Positions 8,521 to 17,423 of a stretch of DNA of 64,000 nt are shown one piece after another. Both the position numbers and the translations under genes were made by a program. Position 1 is the stretch's first letter. Every line of letters begins with the position of its first letter. Source of the DNA: Amnibacterium kyonggiense (GTDB lineage Bacteria > Actinomycetota > Actinomycetes > Actinomycetales > Microbacteriaceae); assembly GCF_004364555.1 (NCBI RefSeq), contig NZ_SOAM01000001.1, forward strand, positions 496,001 through 560,000. The letters run 5' to 3'. Below the pieces are notes generated by a model. It was not told where the DNA came from and ran no database searches. It saw nothing but the letters and a program-made list of their open reading frames with translations.

Positions 8521-8870
8521 GCGAGGGGGAGCGCCCGGTGCGGCGCGTCTGCCAGATGACGCGGCTCGCGCCCGGGAAGCGCGAGGAGTACCTCGAGCTG
8601 CACGCGGCCGTATGGCCGGCGGTCGAGCAGCGGATCCGCGAGGCGGGCCTGGAGAACTACACGATCTTCGTCCGCGACGACCTGCTCATCGGCTACTACG
8701 AGTACCGCGGTGAGGACCTCGACGCGGCGCTGCGGTTCATCGGGGAGGACCCCGAGACGCAGCGGTGGTGGACCTTCACCGACCCGTGCCAGGTCGACCC
8801 GGAGCCGAGCAGCCCGGGCGGTCCCTGGCGCGACATGACCGAGGCGTGGCACCTCTCGCCCGAGGGCTGA
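8517..8870 (+). CDS. L-rhamnose/L-fucose mutarotase family protein
   Basis: The 117-residue protein matches the RhaM-type mutarotase family. Typical segments are PGKREEYLELHAAVWPAV, a mid-region IGYYEY, and a C-terminal W-R-D-M-T-E-A-W-H-L. These enzymes interconvert alpha and beta anomers of 6-deoxyhexoses so that the dehydrogenase gets its preferred anomer. Its ATG overlaps the dehydratase stop (ATGA), so it is the last gene of the importer operon. It ends 1 bp before the convergent kinase gene. Confidence 0.85.
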   Translation: MSEGERPVRRVCQMTRLAPGKREEYLELHAAVWPAVEQRIREAGLENYTIFVRDDLLIGYYEYRGEDLDAALRFIGEDPETQRWWTFTDPCQVDPEPSSPGGPWRDMTEAWHLSPEG

Positions 8871-8871
8871 C

Positions 8872-9801
8872 TCAGCGGGCGACGGGCTCGCCGTCGATCG
8901 GCCGGTCGAGATCGCGGCGGAACGGGAGGCCCTCCCAGTCGCCGGGGTGCGTGCAGGCCAGCGCGCCGGCCCGAGCGGCCGTCCGCAGCCGCGCCGCCAC
9001 CGGGAGGCCGCGCACCCGCTCGGCGAGGTAGCCGGCGACGAACGCGTCGCCGGCGCCGACCGTGTCGACGACGCGGACGGGCACGGCCTCGACGGTGCTG
9101 ACGACCCCGTCGACGAGGGCGAGCGCGCCCTGCTCCCCGAGCTTCACGACGACCTCCCGCGGGCCGAGCGCGGCGATCCGGCGCGCGGCGTCCTCCGGCC
9201 CGTCGGCGTCCGGCACGAGCAGCAGCGCCTCGTCGAGGCCAGCGAACACGACGTCGACCCGCTCCGCGATCGTGCGGTGGACCGTCGCGGCGACCTCCGC
9301 GTCCCAGAGCCGGCTCCGGTGGTTGACGTCGTAGGACACCCCGACGGGCGACCACCGCTCGACGGCCGCGCCGACCGTCGCGGCGGCGTCGGGGGAGAGT
9401 GCCGGGGTGATGCCCGTCACGTGCAGGTGCGTCACCGCGGCGGCGTCGACCAGATCGAGGTCGTCGGGCACCAGTCGGCTGCCCGCGCTGCCGCGGCGGT
9501 GGTAGACGACCTCCGTGCGGCCGGCCGGGTCGGTCTCCTTCAGCAGGAGCCCGGTCGGGGCGGCGGGGTCGAGCACCGCATGGACGTCGACGCCCTCCGC
9601 GCGCAGCTCCCGGACGATGCGGCGGCCGAGGCCGTCGTCGCCGACGCGGCCGAGCCAGGCGACCCGCGCACCCAGGCGAGCCAGTCCGATGGCGACATTG
9701 GCCTCGGAGCCGCCGGTGCCGATGCGGAGGTGGGAGGCGTGCGCGATCGGCTCGCCGGTGTGCAGGACCCCGAGGGCCTCGCCGAGGGTGAGGACCGTCA
9801 T
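8872..9801 (-). CDS. kdgK: PfkB-family sugar kinase, probable 2-keto-3-deoxygluconate kinase
   Basis: The 309-residue ribokinase-fold protein has the N-terminal GSEANVAIGLARLG sugar-binding motif and the C-terminal DTVGAGDAFVAGYLA motif with the catalytic Asp and anion hole. Coupling to a KDPG aldolase gene (TCAT overlap of start and stop at 9798-9801) makes 2-keto-3-deoxygluconate kinase the most likely activity: ATP phosphorylates KDG to KDPG. It is the last gene of a leftward operon of four genes. Confidence 0.82.
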   Translation of the reverse strand: MTVLTLGEALGVLHTGEPIAHASHLRIGTGGSEANVAIGLARLGARVAWLGRVGDDGLGRRIVRELRAEGVDVHAVLDPAAPTGLLLKETDPAGRTEVVYHRRGSAGSRLVPDDLDLVDAAAVTHLHVTGITPALSPDAAATVGAAVERWSPVGVSYDVNHRSRLWDAEVAATVHRTIAERVDVVFAGLDEALLLVPDADGPEDAARRIAALGPREVVVKLGEQGALALVDGVVSTVEAVPVRVVDTVGAGDAFVAGYLAERVRGLPVAARLRTAARAGALACTHPGDWEGLPFRRDLDRPIDGEPVAR

Positions 9802-10421
9802 CGCGCCACCGCGGCGACGGCCTCGCGGGCGAGCGCGGTGACGCGGCTGAGGTCGCCCGCGATCGCGTCCGCCGGCACCATCCAGCTGCCGCTGACCGCC
9901 GCGACGTTCGGCAGGGCCGCGTAGGCGGGCGCGGTCGCGGCGCTCACGCCGCCGCTCGGCACGAAGCGCACCTGCGGGAAGGGGGCGCCGAGGGCCCGGA
10001 TCAGGTCCGGGCCGCCGAGCAGCCCCGCCGGGAAGAGCTTGAGGTCGTTGCAGCCGGCGGCGAGCGCGCGCTGCACCTCGGAGGCCGTGGCGACGCCGGG
10101 CACGGCGACCGCGCCGCGCTCCCGCGTCCGGTCGACGACGGCGTCGTCGAAGCCGGGGGAGACGATCATCCCCGCGCCGGCGTCGACGCAGGCGTCCACC
10201 TGCTCCGCGGTCAGCACGGTCCCGGCCGCGACCGTGAAGCCGGGCACCGCGGCCGCCTCGGCGATCGCCGCGAGCCCGGCGGCCGTGCGGAGGGTGATCT
10301 CCGCGACCGGCAGGCCGCCCGCGAGCAGCGCCTCGGCGAGCGGCCGCGCGAGCGCAGCGTCGTCGAGCGACACGACCGGCAGCACGCGCACCCGCTCCAG
10401 GACCTCGAGCGCCCCGCTCAT
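9798..10421 (-). CDS. eda: Bifunctional KDPG/KHG aldolase
   Basis: A 207-residue class I aldolase of the Eda family. The Schiff-base Lys lies in NDLKLFPAG, the catalytic Glu in VAEITLRT, and PSGGV forms the phosphate site. It cleaves KDPG to pyruvate and glyceraldehyde 3-phosphate. The length is normal. Its start overlaps the stop of the SDR upstream and its stop overlaps the kinase start, so all are translated as a coupled unit. Confidence 0.9.
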   Translation of the reverse strand: MSGALEVLERVRVLPVVSLDDAALARPLAEALLAGGLPVAEITLRTAAGLAAIAEAAAVPGFTVAAGTVLTAEQVDACVDAGAGMIVSPGFDDAVVDRTRERGAVAVPGVATASEVQRALAAGCNDLKLFPAGLLGGPDLIRALGAPFPQVRFVPSGGVSAATAPAYAALPNVAAVSGSWMVPADAIAGDLSRVTALAREAVAAVAR

Positions 10422-11176
10422 CGGCCGAGCCACCCGCCGTCGACGGGGAGGATCGCGCCGGTGACGTACGCCGCGGCGGGGGAGGCCAGGAACACGACCG
10501 CGCCGCGCAGGTCCGACGCCTCGCCCCACCGGCCGGCGGGGATGCGCTCGAGGATCTGCCGCGACCGGTCGGCGTCCGCCTGCAGCGCCGCGGTGTTGTC
10601 GGTGGCGATGTAGCCGGGGGCGATGCCGTTCACCGTCACCCCGCGCCCCGACCACTCGTTCGACAGCGCCCGGATCAGCCCGGCGACCCCCGACTTCGCC
10701 GCCGCGTAGCCCGGCACGTTGATGCCGCCCTGGAAGCTGAGGAGGCTCGCGGTGAAGATCACGCGGCCCTCGCCGCGGGCGAGCATGCCGCGCGCGACGA
10801 GCTGCGTGAGTACGAACTGGCTGGAGAGGTCGACCTCGAGCACGCGGTCCCAGAGCTCGAGCGGGTGCTCGGCCGCGGGCGCGCGCTCGATCGTCCCGGC
10901 GTTGTTGACCAGCACGTCGACGCGGCGCTCGGCGAGCTCCTCGCCGAGCGCGACGACCGCGGCGCGGTCGGCGAAATCGACGGCCCGGGCCTCGAACCGT
11001 CGGCCGAGCGCCTCGACCGCCGCGCCGACGGCGCTGCCCTCCGGCTCGATCGTCGCGCTGACCCCGATGACGTCGGCGCCGGCGGCGGCGAGCGCCTCCG
11101 CGAACGCGCGTCCGATGCCGCGCTTCGCACCGGTGACGACCGCGAGGCGGCCGGTCAGGTCGAAGAGCCCGGTCAC
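10418..11176 (-). CDS. SDR family oxidoreductase (KduD / gluconate 5-dehydrogenase type)
   Basis: The 252-residue classical SDR has VTGAKRGIGRAFA for the nucleotide, NNAG, the Ser in FTAS, and YAAAK as the catalytic pair, and it ends with an ILPVDGGW motif. The closest families are 2-deoxy-D-gluconate 3-dehydrogenase and gluconate 5-dehydrogenase. The GTG start overlaps the stop of the zinc dehydrogenase (GTGA). With that gene it could convert an L-idonate-like acid through a 5-keto acid to gluconate (inference). Confidence 0.83.
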   Translation of the reverse strand: MTGLFDLTGRLAVVTGAKRGIGRAFAEALAAAGADVIGVSATIEPEGSAVGAAVEALGRRFEARAVDFADRAAVVALGEELAERRVDVLVNNAGTIERAPAAEHPLELWDRVLEVDLSSQFVLTQLVARGMLARGEGRVIFTASLLSFQGGINVPGYAAAKSGVAGLIRALSNEWSGRGVTVNGIAPGYIATDNTAALQADADRSRQILERIPAGRWGEASDLRGAVVFLASPAAAYVTGAILPVDGGWLGR

Positions 11177-12201
11177 TTCGCGGCGCCCGACTGCACGTCG
11201 ACGAGTACCTTCATCGCGGCGCCCTGCTCGAGCAGACCGAACGCCTCCTGCACCGCGGTGATCGGCACGACCTTCGTGATGAGCGTGTCGGCCGGGATGT
11301 CGCCGTCCGCGATCAGCTGCACCGCGGTCTCGAAGTCCTGTCGCTCGTAGACCCGCGCGCCGATGATCGTCAGCTCGCGCCAGAACAGGCGCTGCAGGTC
11401 GATCTCGCGCGGCTGCGGGTGGATCGCGACGACCACGAGGCGGCCCCGGACCTTCGCGAGCGAGGTCGCACCGAGCACCGCCTGCGCGGCGCCCGACACC
11501 TCGAACACGACGTCCGCGCCGGCGTCGCCCGTCCACTCGTTCACCCAGGCGACCTGGTCGACCGCGCGCGGGTCGAGCGTGGTGAAGCCGAGCTCCTCGA
11601 CCTGGGCGCGCCGCTTCGCGTCGACCTCCGCCACGACGACGTCGCCGCCGAAGCGGCGCGCGACCGTCGCGATGAGCAGCCCGATCGGGCCGCCGCCGAT
11701 CACCACGGCCTTCTCGCCCTCGACGAGGCCGGATCGGCGGACGTCGTGCACGGCGACCGCGACGGGCTCGACGAGCGCGGCGTGATCGAGCCGCACCCCG
11801 GCGGGCATCGGCACGACGACCCGCTCGGGCACGGTCCACAGCTCCTGCAGGGAGCCGGGGGAGTCGATGCCGATGAAGTTCAGGTTCTGGCAGATGTGCT
11901 GGTTGCCGGCGAGGCAGGCCGGGCAGGTGCCGTCCCAGTCCAGGGGCATCACGGTCACCGCGTCCCCGGGCGCGACCGAGGTGACGTCCGCGCCGACGGA
12001 CTCGACGGTGCCGCTCATCTCGTGACCGAACGCGAGCGGCGTCGTGACGCGCGTGTCCATGTTGCCGTGGACGACGTGGAGGTCGGTGCCGCAGAGCCCC
12101 GTGTAGGCGACGCGGATCCGCACATCGCTCGGCCCCGGTGCGACGGGCTCCGCCTCCCGGGTCTCGACCGTGTGGCCACCGACGTACTGCGCAGTCAGCA
12201 T
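11173..12201 (-). CDS. Zinc-dependent alcohol dehydrogenase (L-idonate 5-dehydrogenase type)
   Basis: The 342-residue MDR protein has catalytic-zinc ligands in GLCGTD and FGHEMSGTVE, and a Rossmann motif AVVIGGGPIGLL. The structural-zinc loop has only three Cys (CPACLAGNQHIC); the usual first one is replaced near WDGT, as in some polyol dehydrogenases. The start at 12201 is the ATG before homology begins. It is the first gene of the leftward sdr-eda-kinase operon, so it probably oxidises a polyol or aldonate feeding it. Confidence 0.83.
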   Translation of the reverse strand: MLTAQYVGGHTVETREAEPVAPGPSDVRIRVAYTGLCGTDLHVVHGNMDTRVTTPLAFGHEMSGTVESVGADVTSVAPGDAVTVMPLDWDGTCPACLAGNQHICQNLNFIGIDSPGSLQELWTVPERVVVPMPAGVRLDHAALVEPVAVAVHDVRRSGLVEGEKAVVIGGGPIGLLIATVARRFGGDVVVAEVDAKRRAQVEELGFTTLDPRAVDQVAWVNEWTGDAGADVVFEVSGAAQAVLGATSLAKVRGRLVVVAIHPQPREIDLQRLFWRELTIIGARVYERQDFETAVQLIADGDIPADTLITKVVPITAVQEAFGLLEQGAAMKVLVDVQSGAAK

Positions 12202-12304
12202 CGACGCTCCGTTCTCGAATCCCGATGCGGGAATCACCTGACCTATTATGCTGCGTACCGGTCCGACGTCGACGTCAATGGGGAATTCGACGCGGAGTGA
12301 TCGG

Positions 12305-13312
12305 ATGTCTGAGATCGGGAGTGGCATGACGCAGCACAGGACGCGGACGGGCCTCGCAGTGCCCGAGCTGGGGTTCGGGACCGCCCAGTTCGGCAACCTC
12401 TTCCGCGAGACGTCCGACGAGGACAGCGCCGCTGCGGTCGAGTCGGCCTGGGAGTCGGGCATCCGGTACTTCGACACCGCGCCGCACTACGGACTCGGTC
12501 TCTCCGAACGACGCCTGGGTGCCGCGCTCGCCGGGTTGCCCCGAGACGAGTACGTGCTGTCCACGAAGGTGGGGAAGCTGCTCGTCGAGGATGCGAACGG
12601 CGTCTCCCGCATGGACGACGAGGGCTTCGTCGTGGAGACGACGCTGCGTCGCCGCTGGGACTACAGCCGCGACGGCGTGCTCCGCTCGCTCGAGGGCAGC
12701 CTCGAGCGGCTCGGTGTCGACCGGGTCGACATCGTCTACCTGCACGACCCGGACGACCACTGGGCCGAGGCGTCGACGACCGGCTTCGCGGCGCTCGCCG
12801 AGCTTCGCGATCAGGGCGTCGTCGGGGCGATCGGCGCCGGCATGAACCAGTCCGCGATGCTCGCGCGGTTCGTCCGCGAGACGGACGTCGACCTCGTGAT
12901 GTGCGCCGGCCGCTACACCCTGCTCGAGCAGGGGGCCGAGGACGACCTGCTGCCCGCGGCCCTGGAGCGAGGGGTCGGCGTCGTCGCCGCAGGCGTCTAC
13001 AACTCCGGTCTCCTCAGTCGTCCGCGACCGCCGGCCGACGCGCAGTACGACTACGCGGACGCTCCGGCGGAGATGCTGGACCGCGCGAATCGCATCGCCG
13101 ACGTGTGCGAGGCGCACGGGCTGACGCTGCCCGAGGTCGCCACCGTTTTCGCCCGCCGGCACCCCGCCGTCGTGTCGACCGTCCTCGGGCTGCGCACGCC
13201 CGAGCAGGTCGCCGGCGCGATCGACCGGTTCGCCGTCGAGGTGCCCGACGCACTCTGGCGCGACCTCGAGTCCGCCGGCCTCCTCCGCCGGACCGCCGCC
13301 GCGGAGTCCTGA
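12305..13312 (+). CDS. Aldo/keto reductase, probable L-fucose (D-threo-aldose) 1-dehydrogenase
   Basis: A 335-residue AKR barrel with the catalytic Asp and Tyr in FDTAPHYG, Lys in STKVGK and His in VYLHDPDD. The [16 protein letters not shown] opening and length fit D-threo-aldose 1-dehydrogenase / L-fucose dehydrogenase, which makes L-fuconolactone with NAD(P)+. GGAG lies 7 nt upstream of the ATG at 12305; an ATG at 12326 with its own GGGAG is an alternative. It is followed after 1 bp by fuconate dehydratase, a strong pathway link. Confidence 0.85.
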   Translation: MSEIGSGMTQHRTRTGLAVPELGFGTAQFGNLFRETSDEDSAAAVESAWESGIRYFDTAPHYGLGLSERRLGAALAGLPRDEYVLSTKVGKLLVEDANGVSRMDDEGFVVETTLRRRWDYSRDGVLRSLEGSLERLGVDRVDIVYLHDPDDHWAEASTTGFAALAELRDQGVVGAIGAGMNQSAMLARFVRETDVDLVMCAGRYTLLEQGAEDDLLPAALERGVGVVAAGVYNSGLLSRPRPPADAQYDYADAPAEMLDRANRIADVCEAHGLTLPEVATVFARRHPAVVSTVLGLRTPEQVAGAIDRFAVEVPDALWRDLESAGLLRRTAAAES

Positions 13313-13313
13313 C

Positions 13314-14624
13314 ATGCCGATCATCACCGCCGTCCGCACCGTGGACGTCCGTTTCCCGACCTCGCTGTCGCAGGACGGTTCGGATGCGATGAACAAGGAC
13401 GGGGACTACTCCGCCGCGTACGTCGTGCTGGAGACGGACGAGGCCGGGGTCGCGGGGTACGGGTTCACGTTCACGATCGGCCGGGGGAACGACCTGTGCT
13501 GCCTCGCGGCGGAGCAGCGGGCGGCGCCGCTGGTCGGTCGGGAGGTGGACGAGCTCGTCGGCGACCTCGGGGCGGTCTATCGGGAGCTCGCGTCCGACAG
13601 TCAGCTGCGGTGGCTGGGGCCGGAGAAGGGCGTCGTGCACTTGGCCATGGCGGCGGTGATGAACGCGCTGTGGGACCTCGCCGCGCGCCGGGCGGGCAAG
13701 CCGTTGTGGCGGCTGCTGGTGGACATGACCCCGGAGCAGCTCGTCGACGCGGCGGATCTCCGATATCTGTCGGATGCGCTGACGCGGGAGGAGGCGATCG
13801 CGATCCTGACCGAGCAGGCGCCGACCCGTGCGACGCGGATCGCGGAGCTCGAGGCCGCCGGCGGGTACCCCTGCTACACGACGTCCGCGGGCTGGCTCGG
13901 CTACAGCGACGACAAGCTGCGCCGCCTGCTGCAGGAAGCGGTCGACGCCGGGTACCGGCACCTGAAGCTGAAGGTCGGCGCGGACGTCGAGGAGGACGTG
14001 CGGCGCCTCACCATCGCCCGCGAGGTCGTCGGCTGGGACGTGGACCTGATGATCGACGCGAACCAGGTGTGGGACGTGCCGCAGGCGATCGAGTGGATGG
14101 AGCGGCTCGCACCCTTCAAGCCGCTGTGGATCGAGGAGCCGACCAGCCCCGATGACGTCCTCGGGCATGCCGCGATCCGGAAGGCGGTCGCGCCGATCGG
14201 CGTCGCGACGGGGGAGCACGGGATGAACCGGGTGCTGTTCAAGCAGCTGTTCCAGGCCGAGGCGATCGACTTCTGCCAGCTCGACTCCGCCCGCCTCGCG
14301 AGCGTCAACGAGATCCTGTCCGTGTACCTGATGGCGAAGAAGTTCGGCGTCCCGGTCTGCCCGCACGCCGGCGGCGTCGGGCTGTGCGAGCTCGTGCAGC
14401 ACCTGTCGGTGTTCGACTACGTCGCGGTCTCCGGCAGCCTCGAGGGCCGGGTCACGGAGTTCGTCGACCACCTCCACGAGCACTTCGTCGACCCGTGCGT
14501 CGTCGAGGACGGGCGGTACGTCCTCCCCTCCGCCCCCGGCTACAGCGCCGAGATGCACGAGGGGTCGCTCGCGGAGTACGCCTACCCCACCGGCTCCTAC
14601 TGGAGCGGCCGCGCCGCCGGCTGA
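13314..14624 (+). CDS. L-fuconate dehydratase
   Basis: This 436-residue enolase-superfamily protein carries the full set of fuconate dehydratase motifs: LKLKVGAD (KxK base pair), [19 protein letters not shown] and TGEHG metal ligands, and CPHAGG with the catalytic His. It converts L-fuconate to 2-keto-3-deoxy-L-fuconate. The long capping-domain insert (residues 130-200) is typical of this family and of human ENOSF1. It is cotranscribed with the aldose dehydrogenase upstream; a complex inverted repeat follows. Confidence 0.92.
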   Translation: MPIITAVRTVDVRFPTSLSQDGSDAMNKDGDYSAAYVVLETDEAGVAGYGFTFTIGRGNDLCCLAAEQRAAPLVGREVDELVGDLGAVYRELASDSQLRWLGPEKGVVHLAMAAVMNALWDLAARRAGKPLWRLLVDMTPEQLVDAADLRYLSDALTREEAIAILTEQAPTRATRIAELEAAGGYPCYTTSAGWLGYSDDKLRRLLQEAVDAGYRHLKLKVGADVEEDVRRLTIAREVVGWDVDLMIDANQVWDVPQAIEWMERLAPFKPLWIEEPTSPDDVLGHAAIRKAVAPIGVATGEHGMNRVLFKQLFQAEAIDFCQLDSARLASVNEILSVYLMAKKFGVPVCPHAGGVGLCELVQHLSVFDYVAVSGSLEGRVTEFVDHLHEHFVDPCVVEDGRYVLPSAPGYSAEMHEGSLAEYAYPTGSYWSGRAAG

Positions 14625-14650
14625 CCGGCCCGCCTCCGCCCCCGGCGACG

Positions 14651-14759
14651 GAGCACGACAGCAGGGATTCCGGAGCACCACAGCAGGAAGCAGGCGCCTC
14701 AGCAGGAAGCGGGGCGCACCTGCTTCCTGCTGAAGCGCCCCGTTCCTGCTGATGTGCTC
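14651..14759. repeat. Complex inverted/direct repeat between convergent genes (terminator-like)
   Basis: The gap between fuconate dehydratase and the convergent SDR holds repeated AGCAGGAA-type units. GAGCACGACAGCAGG (14651) and GAGCACCACAGCAGG (14673) are direct copies. The segment 14699-14717 pairs with 14734-14751 with one bulged base, and CCTGCTTCCTGCT (14719) can pair with 14682-14694 instead. Alternative stems are therefore possible on both strands. It probably acts as a bidirectional terminator or is a REP-like element. Confidence 0.6.
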
Positions 14760-14772
14760 GAGCGCGTCGGGG

Positions 14773-15537
14773 TCAGGCGCCCGTCGCCTGCACCGGCCGC
14801 GGCCGGAGGTGGCTCATCCCGCCGTCCACGTCGAGCGCGAGGCCGGTCGTGGAGCCGGACCGCGGGCTCGCGAGGTAGAGGATCGCGCCTGCGACCTCCT
14901 CCGGCGTGACCATCCGGCCGGTCGCCTGGCGGGCGTCGAGCGCGGCCCGCTCGGCCACCGGGTCGGGGAACCGCTGCAGCATCCGGTCCACGAACGGGGT
15001 GGCGACCGTGGCGGGGCAGACGCAGTTTACCCGGATGCCCTCCGCGACGTGGTCGGTCGCCATCGCGTAGGTGAGCGCGAGCACCGCGCCCTTGCTCGCG
15101 CTGTAGACCGCCCGCTGGGGGAGGCCGTTCTCCGCGGCGACCGAGCACAGGTTGACGATCGCGGCGTGCGCCGACCGGCGGAGCCACGGCAGCGCTGCGG
15201 AGCTCACGCGGGCCATGCCGATCACGTTGACGTCGAGGACCCGCGCCCACTCGGCGTCGTCGTTCTCCTCCACGGTGCCGACCGCGGAGATGCCCGCGTT
15301 GTTGACGACGACGTCGATCCCGCCGAGGGCCTCGGCGGCCGCATCGACCGCCCTGCGCACCGCGGCGCGGTCGGTGACGTCGGCCTCGAACGCGAGGAGC
15401 CCCTCGGGCACCTCCGTCGTCCGGTCCAGCACGGCGACCCGCGCGCCGGCGTCGCGGAGCGCCAGCGCGGTCGCGAGTCCGATGCCGGAGGCGCCGCCCG
15501 TCACGATCGCGCTGATCCCGTCGAACTCGCTGCTCAC
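14773..15537 (-). CDS. SDR family dehydrogenase, probable 2-keto-3-deoxy-L-fuconate dehydrogenase
   Basis: The 254-residue classical SDR has VTGGASGIGLATA, NNAG, and a Ser / YSASK catalytic set, and ends with LALDVDGGM. Similar SDRs next to fuconate dehydratase oxidise 2-keto-3-deoxy-L-fuconate at C4 before hydrolytic cleavage to pyruvate and lactate. That role fits the context, but other hydroxy acids are possible. It is preceded by a same-strand FCD regulator, with a candidate operator in the 74-bp gap. Confidence 0.8.
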   Translation of the reverse strand: MSSEFDGISAIVTGGASGIGLATALALRDAGARVAVLDRTTEVPEGLLAFEADVTDRAAVRRAVDAAAEALGGIDVVVNNAGISAVGTVEENDDAEWARVLDVNVIGMARVSSAALPWLRRSAHAAIVNLCSVAAENGLPQRAVYSASKGAVLALTYAMATDHVAEGIRVNCVCPATVATPFVDRMLQRFPDPVAERAALDARQATGRMVTPEEVAGAILYLASPRSGSTTGLALDVDGGMSHLRPRPVQATGA

Positions 15538-15582
15538 GACCGCTCCGTCCTGGGAGGTGCCGCTGCTTCGGACCTCGACCGC

Positions 15583-15606
15583 GGATCATCCTACGAATCG
15601 TGATCC
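15583..15606. promoter_or_regulatory. Candidate FCD-regulator operator upstream of the SDR
   Basis: GGATCA and TGATCC form a 6+6 inverted repeat with a 12-nt spacer, 46 bp upstream of the SDR start. The left part, GATCATCCTACG, resembles GATCATCGTAGG at 16361-16372, just upstream of the second possible start of the FCD regulator gene. A motif shared between the two places suggests a common regulator, plausibly the FCD protein at 15612. Confidence 0.4.
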
Positions 15607-15611
15607 GAGGA

Positions 15612-16391
15612 TCAGGCGGGCGGGTACCCCTCCGCATCGTGTGCGTCGGCGTACTCCTCGACGCCGAGGACGTGGACGGACATCCGCACCCGCGCCCGCT
15701 CCGGCTCGCCCGCCTCGATCTCGGCGAGCACCGCGCGGTGCTCGCGCTGCGTCTCGGCGTTCGCGTGCTGCTGGGTGATCGCCCGCCAGAGGCGCGCCCG
15801 GAGGGTGCGGCCGACGAGCCCGTCGATCAGGGCGGCCAGGGTGGGGCTGCCACTCGCGCGCGCGACCACGGCGTGGAACCTCGTGTCCGCCTCGATGAAC
15901 GCCTGCGCGTCGAGCGGCTCGCCGGACCGCAGCAGGTCGTCGACGCCCGCGAGGATCGCCCGCAGCTCGACGAGGTGCTCCTCCGTCCGCAGCCGCGCGG
16001 CCCGGGCGGCGCTCTCGGCCTCGAGGACGCGGCGGACGCCGAGCAGGTCGTGGGCCTGCTCCTCCCCGCGCAGTTCGGCGAACAGCCCGACCGGCCCGAG
16101 CAGCGCCGCGGCGTCGAGCGAGGTGACGTAGGTGCCGTCGCCCTGCCGGGTCTGCAGGACGCCGAGCGTCGCGAGCGCCCGGACGCCTTCGCGGAGCGAC
16201 CCGCGGGAGACGCCGAGGCGGGCGGCGAGGTCCTTCTCCACGGGGAGCCGGTCGCCGGGGCGCAGCTCGCCGTCGACGATCATCGCCTTCACGCCCTCCA
16301 CGACCACGTCGGTCTGGGAGCGGGAGGCCGACGGTCGGTCCGGGCCGCGGTCGGTCATCCGATCATCGTAGGGACCGCGGTGCGCCGTCAT
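15612..16391 (-). CDS. FadR/GntR family transcriptional regulator (FCD type)
   Basis: The 259-residue protein has a GntR winged helix (VKAMIVDGELRPGDRLPVEKDLAARLGVSRGSLREGV and TRQGDGTYV) followed by an FCD domain with metal-site residues in DTRFHAVV, EHRAVL and MSVHVLG. It is the second FCD regulator of the sugar cluster. The ATG at 16391 overlaps the stop of the upstream gene (TCAT). An ATG at 16358 is a good alternative because an operator-like motif lies between the two. It probably controls the adjacent SDR. Confidence 0.85.
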   Translation of the reverse strand: MTAHRGPYDDRMTDRGPDRPSASRSQTDVVVEGVKAMIVDGELRPGDRLPVEKDLAARLGVSRGSLREGVRALATLGVLQTRQGDGTYVTSLDAAALLGPVGLFAELRGEEQAHDLLGVRRVLEAESAARAARLRTEEHLVELRAILAGVDDLLRSGEPLDAQAFIEADTRFHAVVARASGSPTLAALIDGLVGRTLRARLWRAITQQHANAETQREHRAVLAEIEAGEPERARVRMSVHVLGVEEYADAHDAEGYPPA

Positions 16392-17239
16392 GCGTCCGCG
16401 TCAGCGGCGGCCGTCGCGCCGAGGACTCCGAGCAGCTGCAGCTTCTCGTGGCTCTGGCTGCCGGGCTCGGCCGTGTAGACCATCAGGAGGTGCGACTGGC
16501 TCGGGTCGACGAGCGACTGGCAGTCGAGCTCGATCACGCCGACCTCCGGGTGCACGAAGCGCTTGCGCTCGCGCGGCTGCAGCCCCACTTCGTGCCGCGC
16601 CCAGAGGTCGCGGAACTCCGCGCTCCGCTCGAGCAGGTCGTCGCACATCCGCCGCGCCTTCGAGTCCGGGCCGCGGAGGGTGACGAGCCCGCGGAGTCCC
16701 GAGGCGAACAGGCGGCCGAGGAAGGCGTGGTCCTCCTCGGCGTACTGGGCGCGGGTGCCGGGGTGCGTGAACCACCGGAAGCCGAGGCTGCGCTCGAAGC
16801 CCGTGAAGCGCGTGGTGTCGCCGGTGAGCGCGACCCCGAGCGCCGTCTGCCGCAGCGTCTCCCCGAGCTCGGTGACGATCTCCGCGGGCGTGTCCTCGAG
16901 GCGGTCGAGCACGCGGAGCAGCCCCGGCCCGATGTGCTCGCTGGTCGTGCCGCGCGTCGGCGGCGTGTGCCCGGCGAGCCGGAACAGGTGGTCCCGCTCG
17001 TCGAGGGTGAGGTGGAGCCCCTGCGCGATCGACGCGAGCATCTGCTCGGACGGCTGCGGCCCCCGACCCCGCTCGAGCCGGGCGTAGTAGTCGGTCGACA
17101 TGTGGCAGAGCACCGCGACCTCCTCGCGTCGCAGCCCGTCGATGCGGCGTCGCTGCCCGCGCGGCAGGCCCACGTCCTGCGGCTGCAGGGTCTCGCGGCG
17201 GCGACGGAGGAACGTCGCGAGCCCGTCCCGGTCGATCAC
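16388..17239 (-). CDS. XRE-type regulator with MmyB-like ligand domain
   Basis: The 283-residue protein has an N-terminal helix-turn-helix (residues 5-75, with RRIDGLRREEVAVLCHMSTDYYARLERGRG) and a C-terminal MmyB-like PAS-related domain ending in an EPGSQSHEKLQLL-type motif. AGGAGG lies 5 nt before the GTG at 17239, fixing the start. In actinobacteria this family is commonly divergent from an SDR gene that it controls, as here with the gene at 17424. Confidence 0.87.
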   Translation of the reverse strand: MIDRDGLATFLRRRRETLQPQDVGLPRGQRRRIDGLRREEVAVLCHMSTDYYARLERGRGPQPSEQMLASIAQGLHLTLDERDHLFRLAGHTPPTRGTTSEHIGPGLLRVLDRLEDTPAEIVTELGETLRQTALGVALTGDTTRFTGFERSLGFRWFTHPGTRAQYAEEDHAFLGRLFASGLRGLVTLRGPDSKARRMCDDLLERSAEFRDLWARHEVGLQPRERKRFVHPEVGVIELDCQSLVDPSQSHLLMVYTAEPGSQSHEKLQLLGVLGATAAADADA

Positions 17240-17423
17240 GGCGCCTCCTGAGGTCGGTCCGCACAGTTCTACCCGCCCGCGAACAGCCCACCCACGGCCT
17301 GCCGATCCCCCCTTCCGGTCCGACGGTGCGAGCAGTGGATCGCCGATCAGCGGATGAGCGAGCCGTGGCCGGGATCCCGCGACGAGGTCACGGTGGACCC
17401 ACCACCCGAACGAAGGAGCCCTC

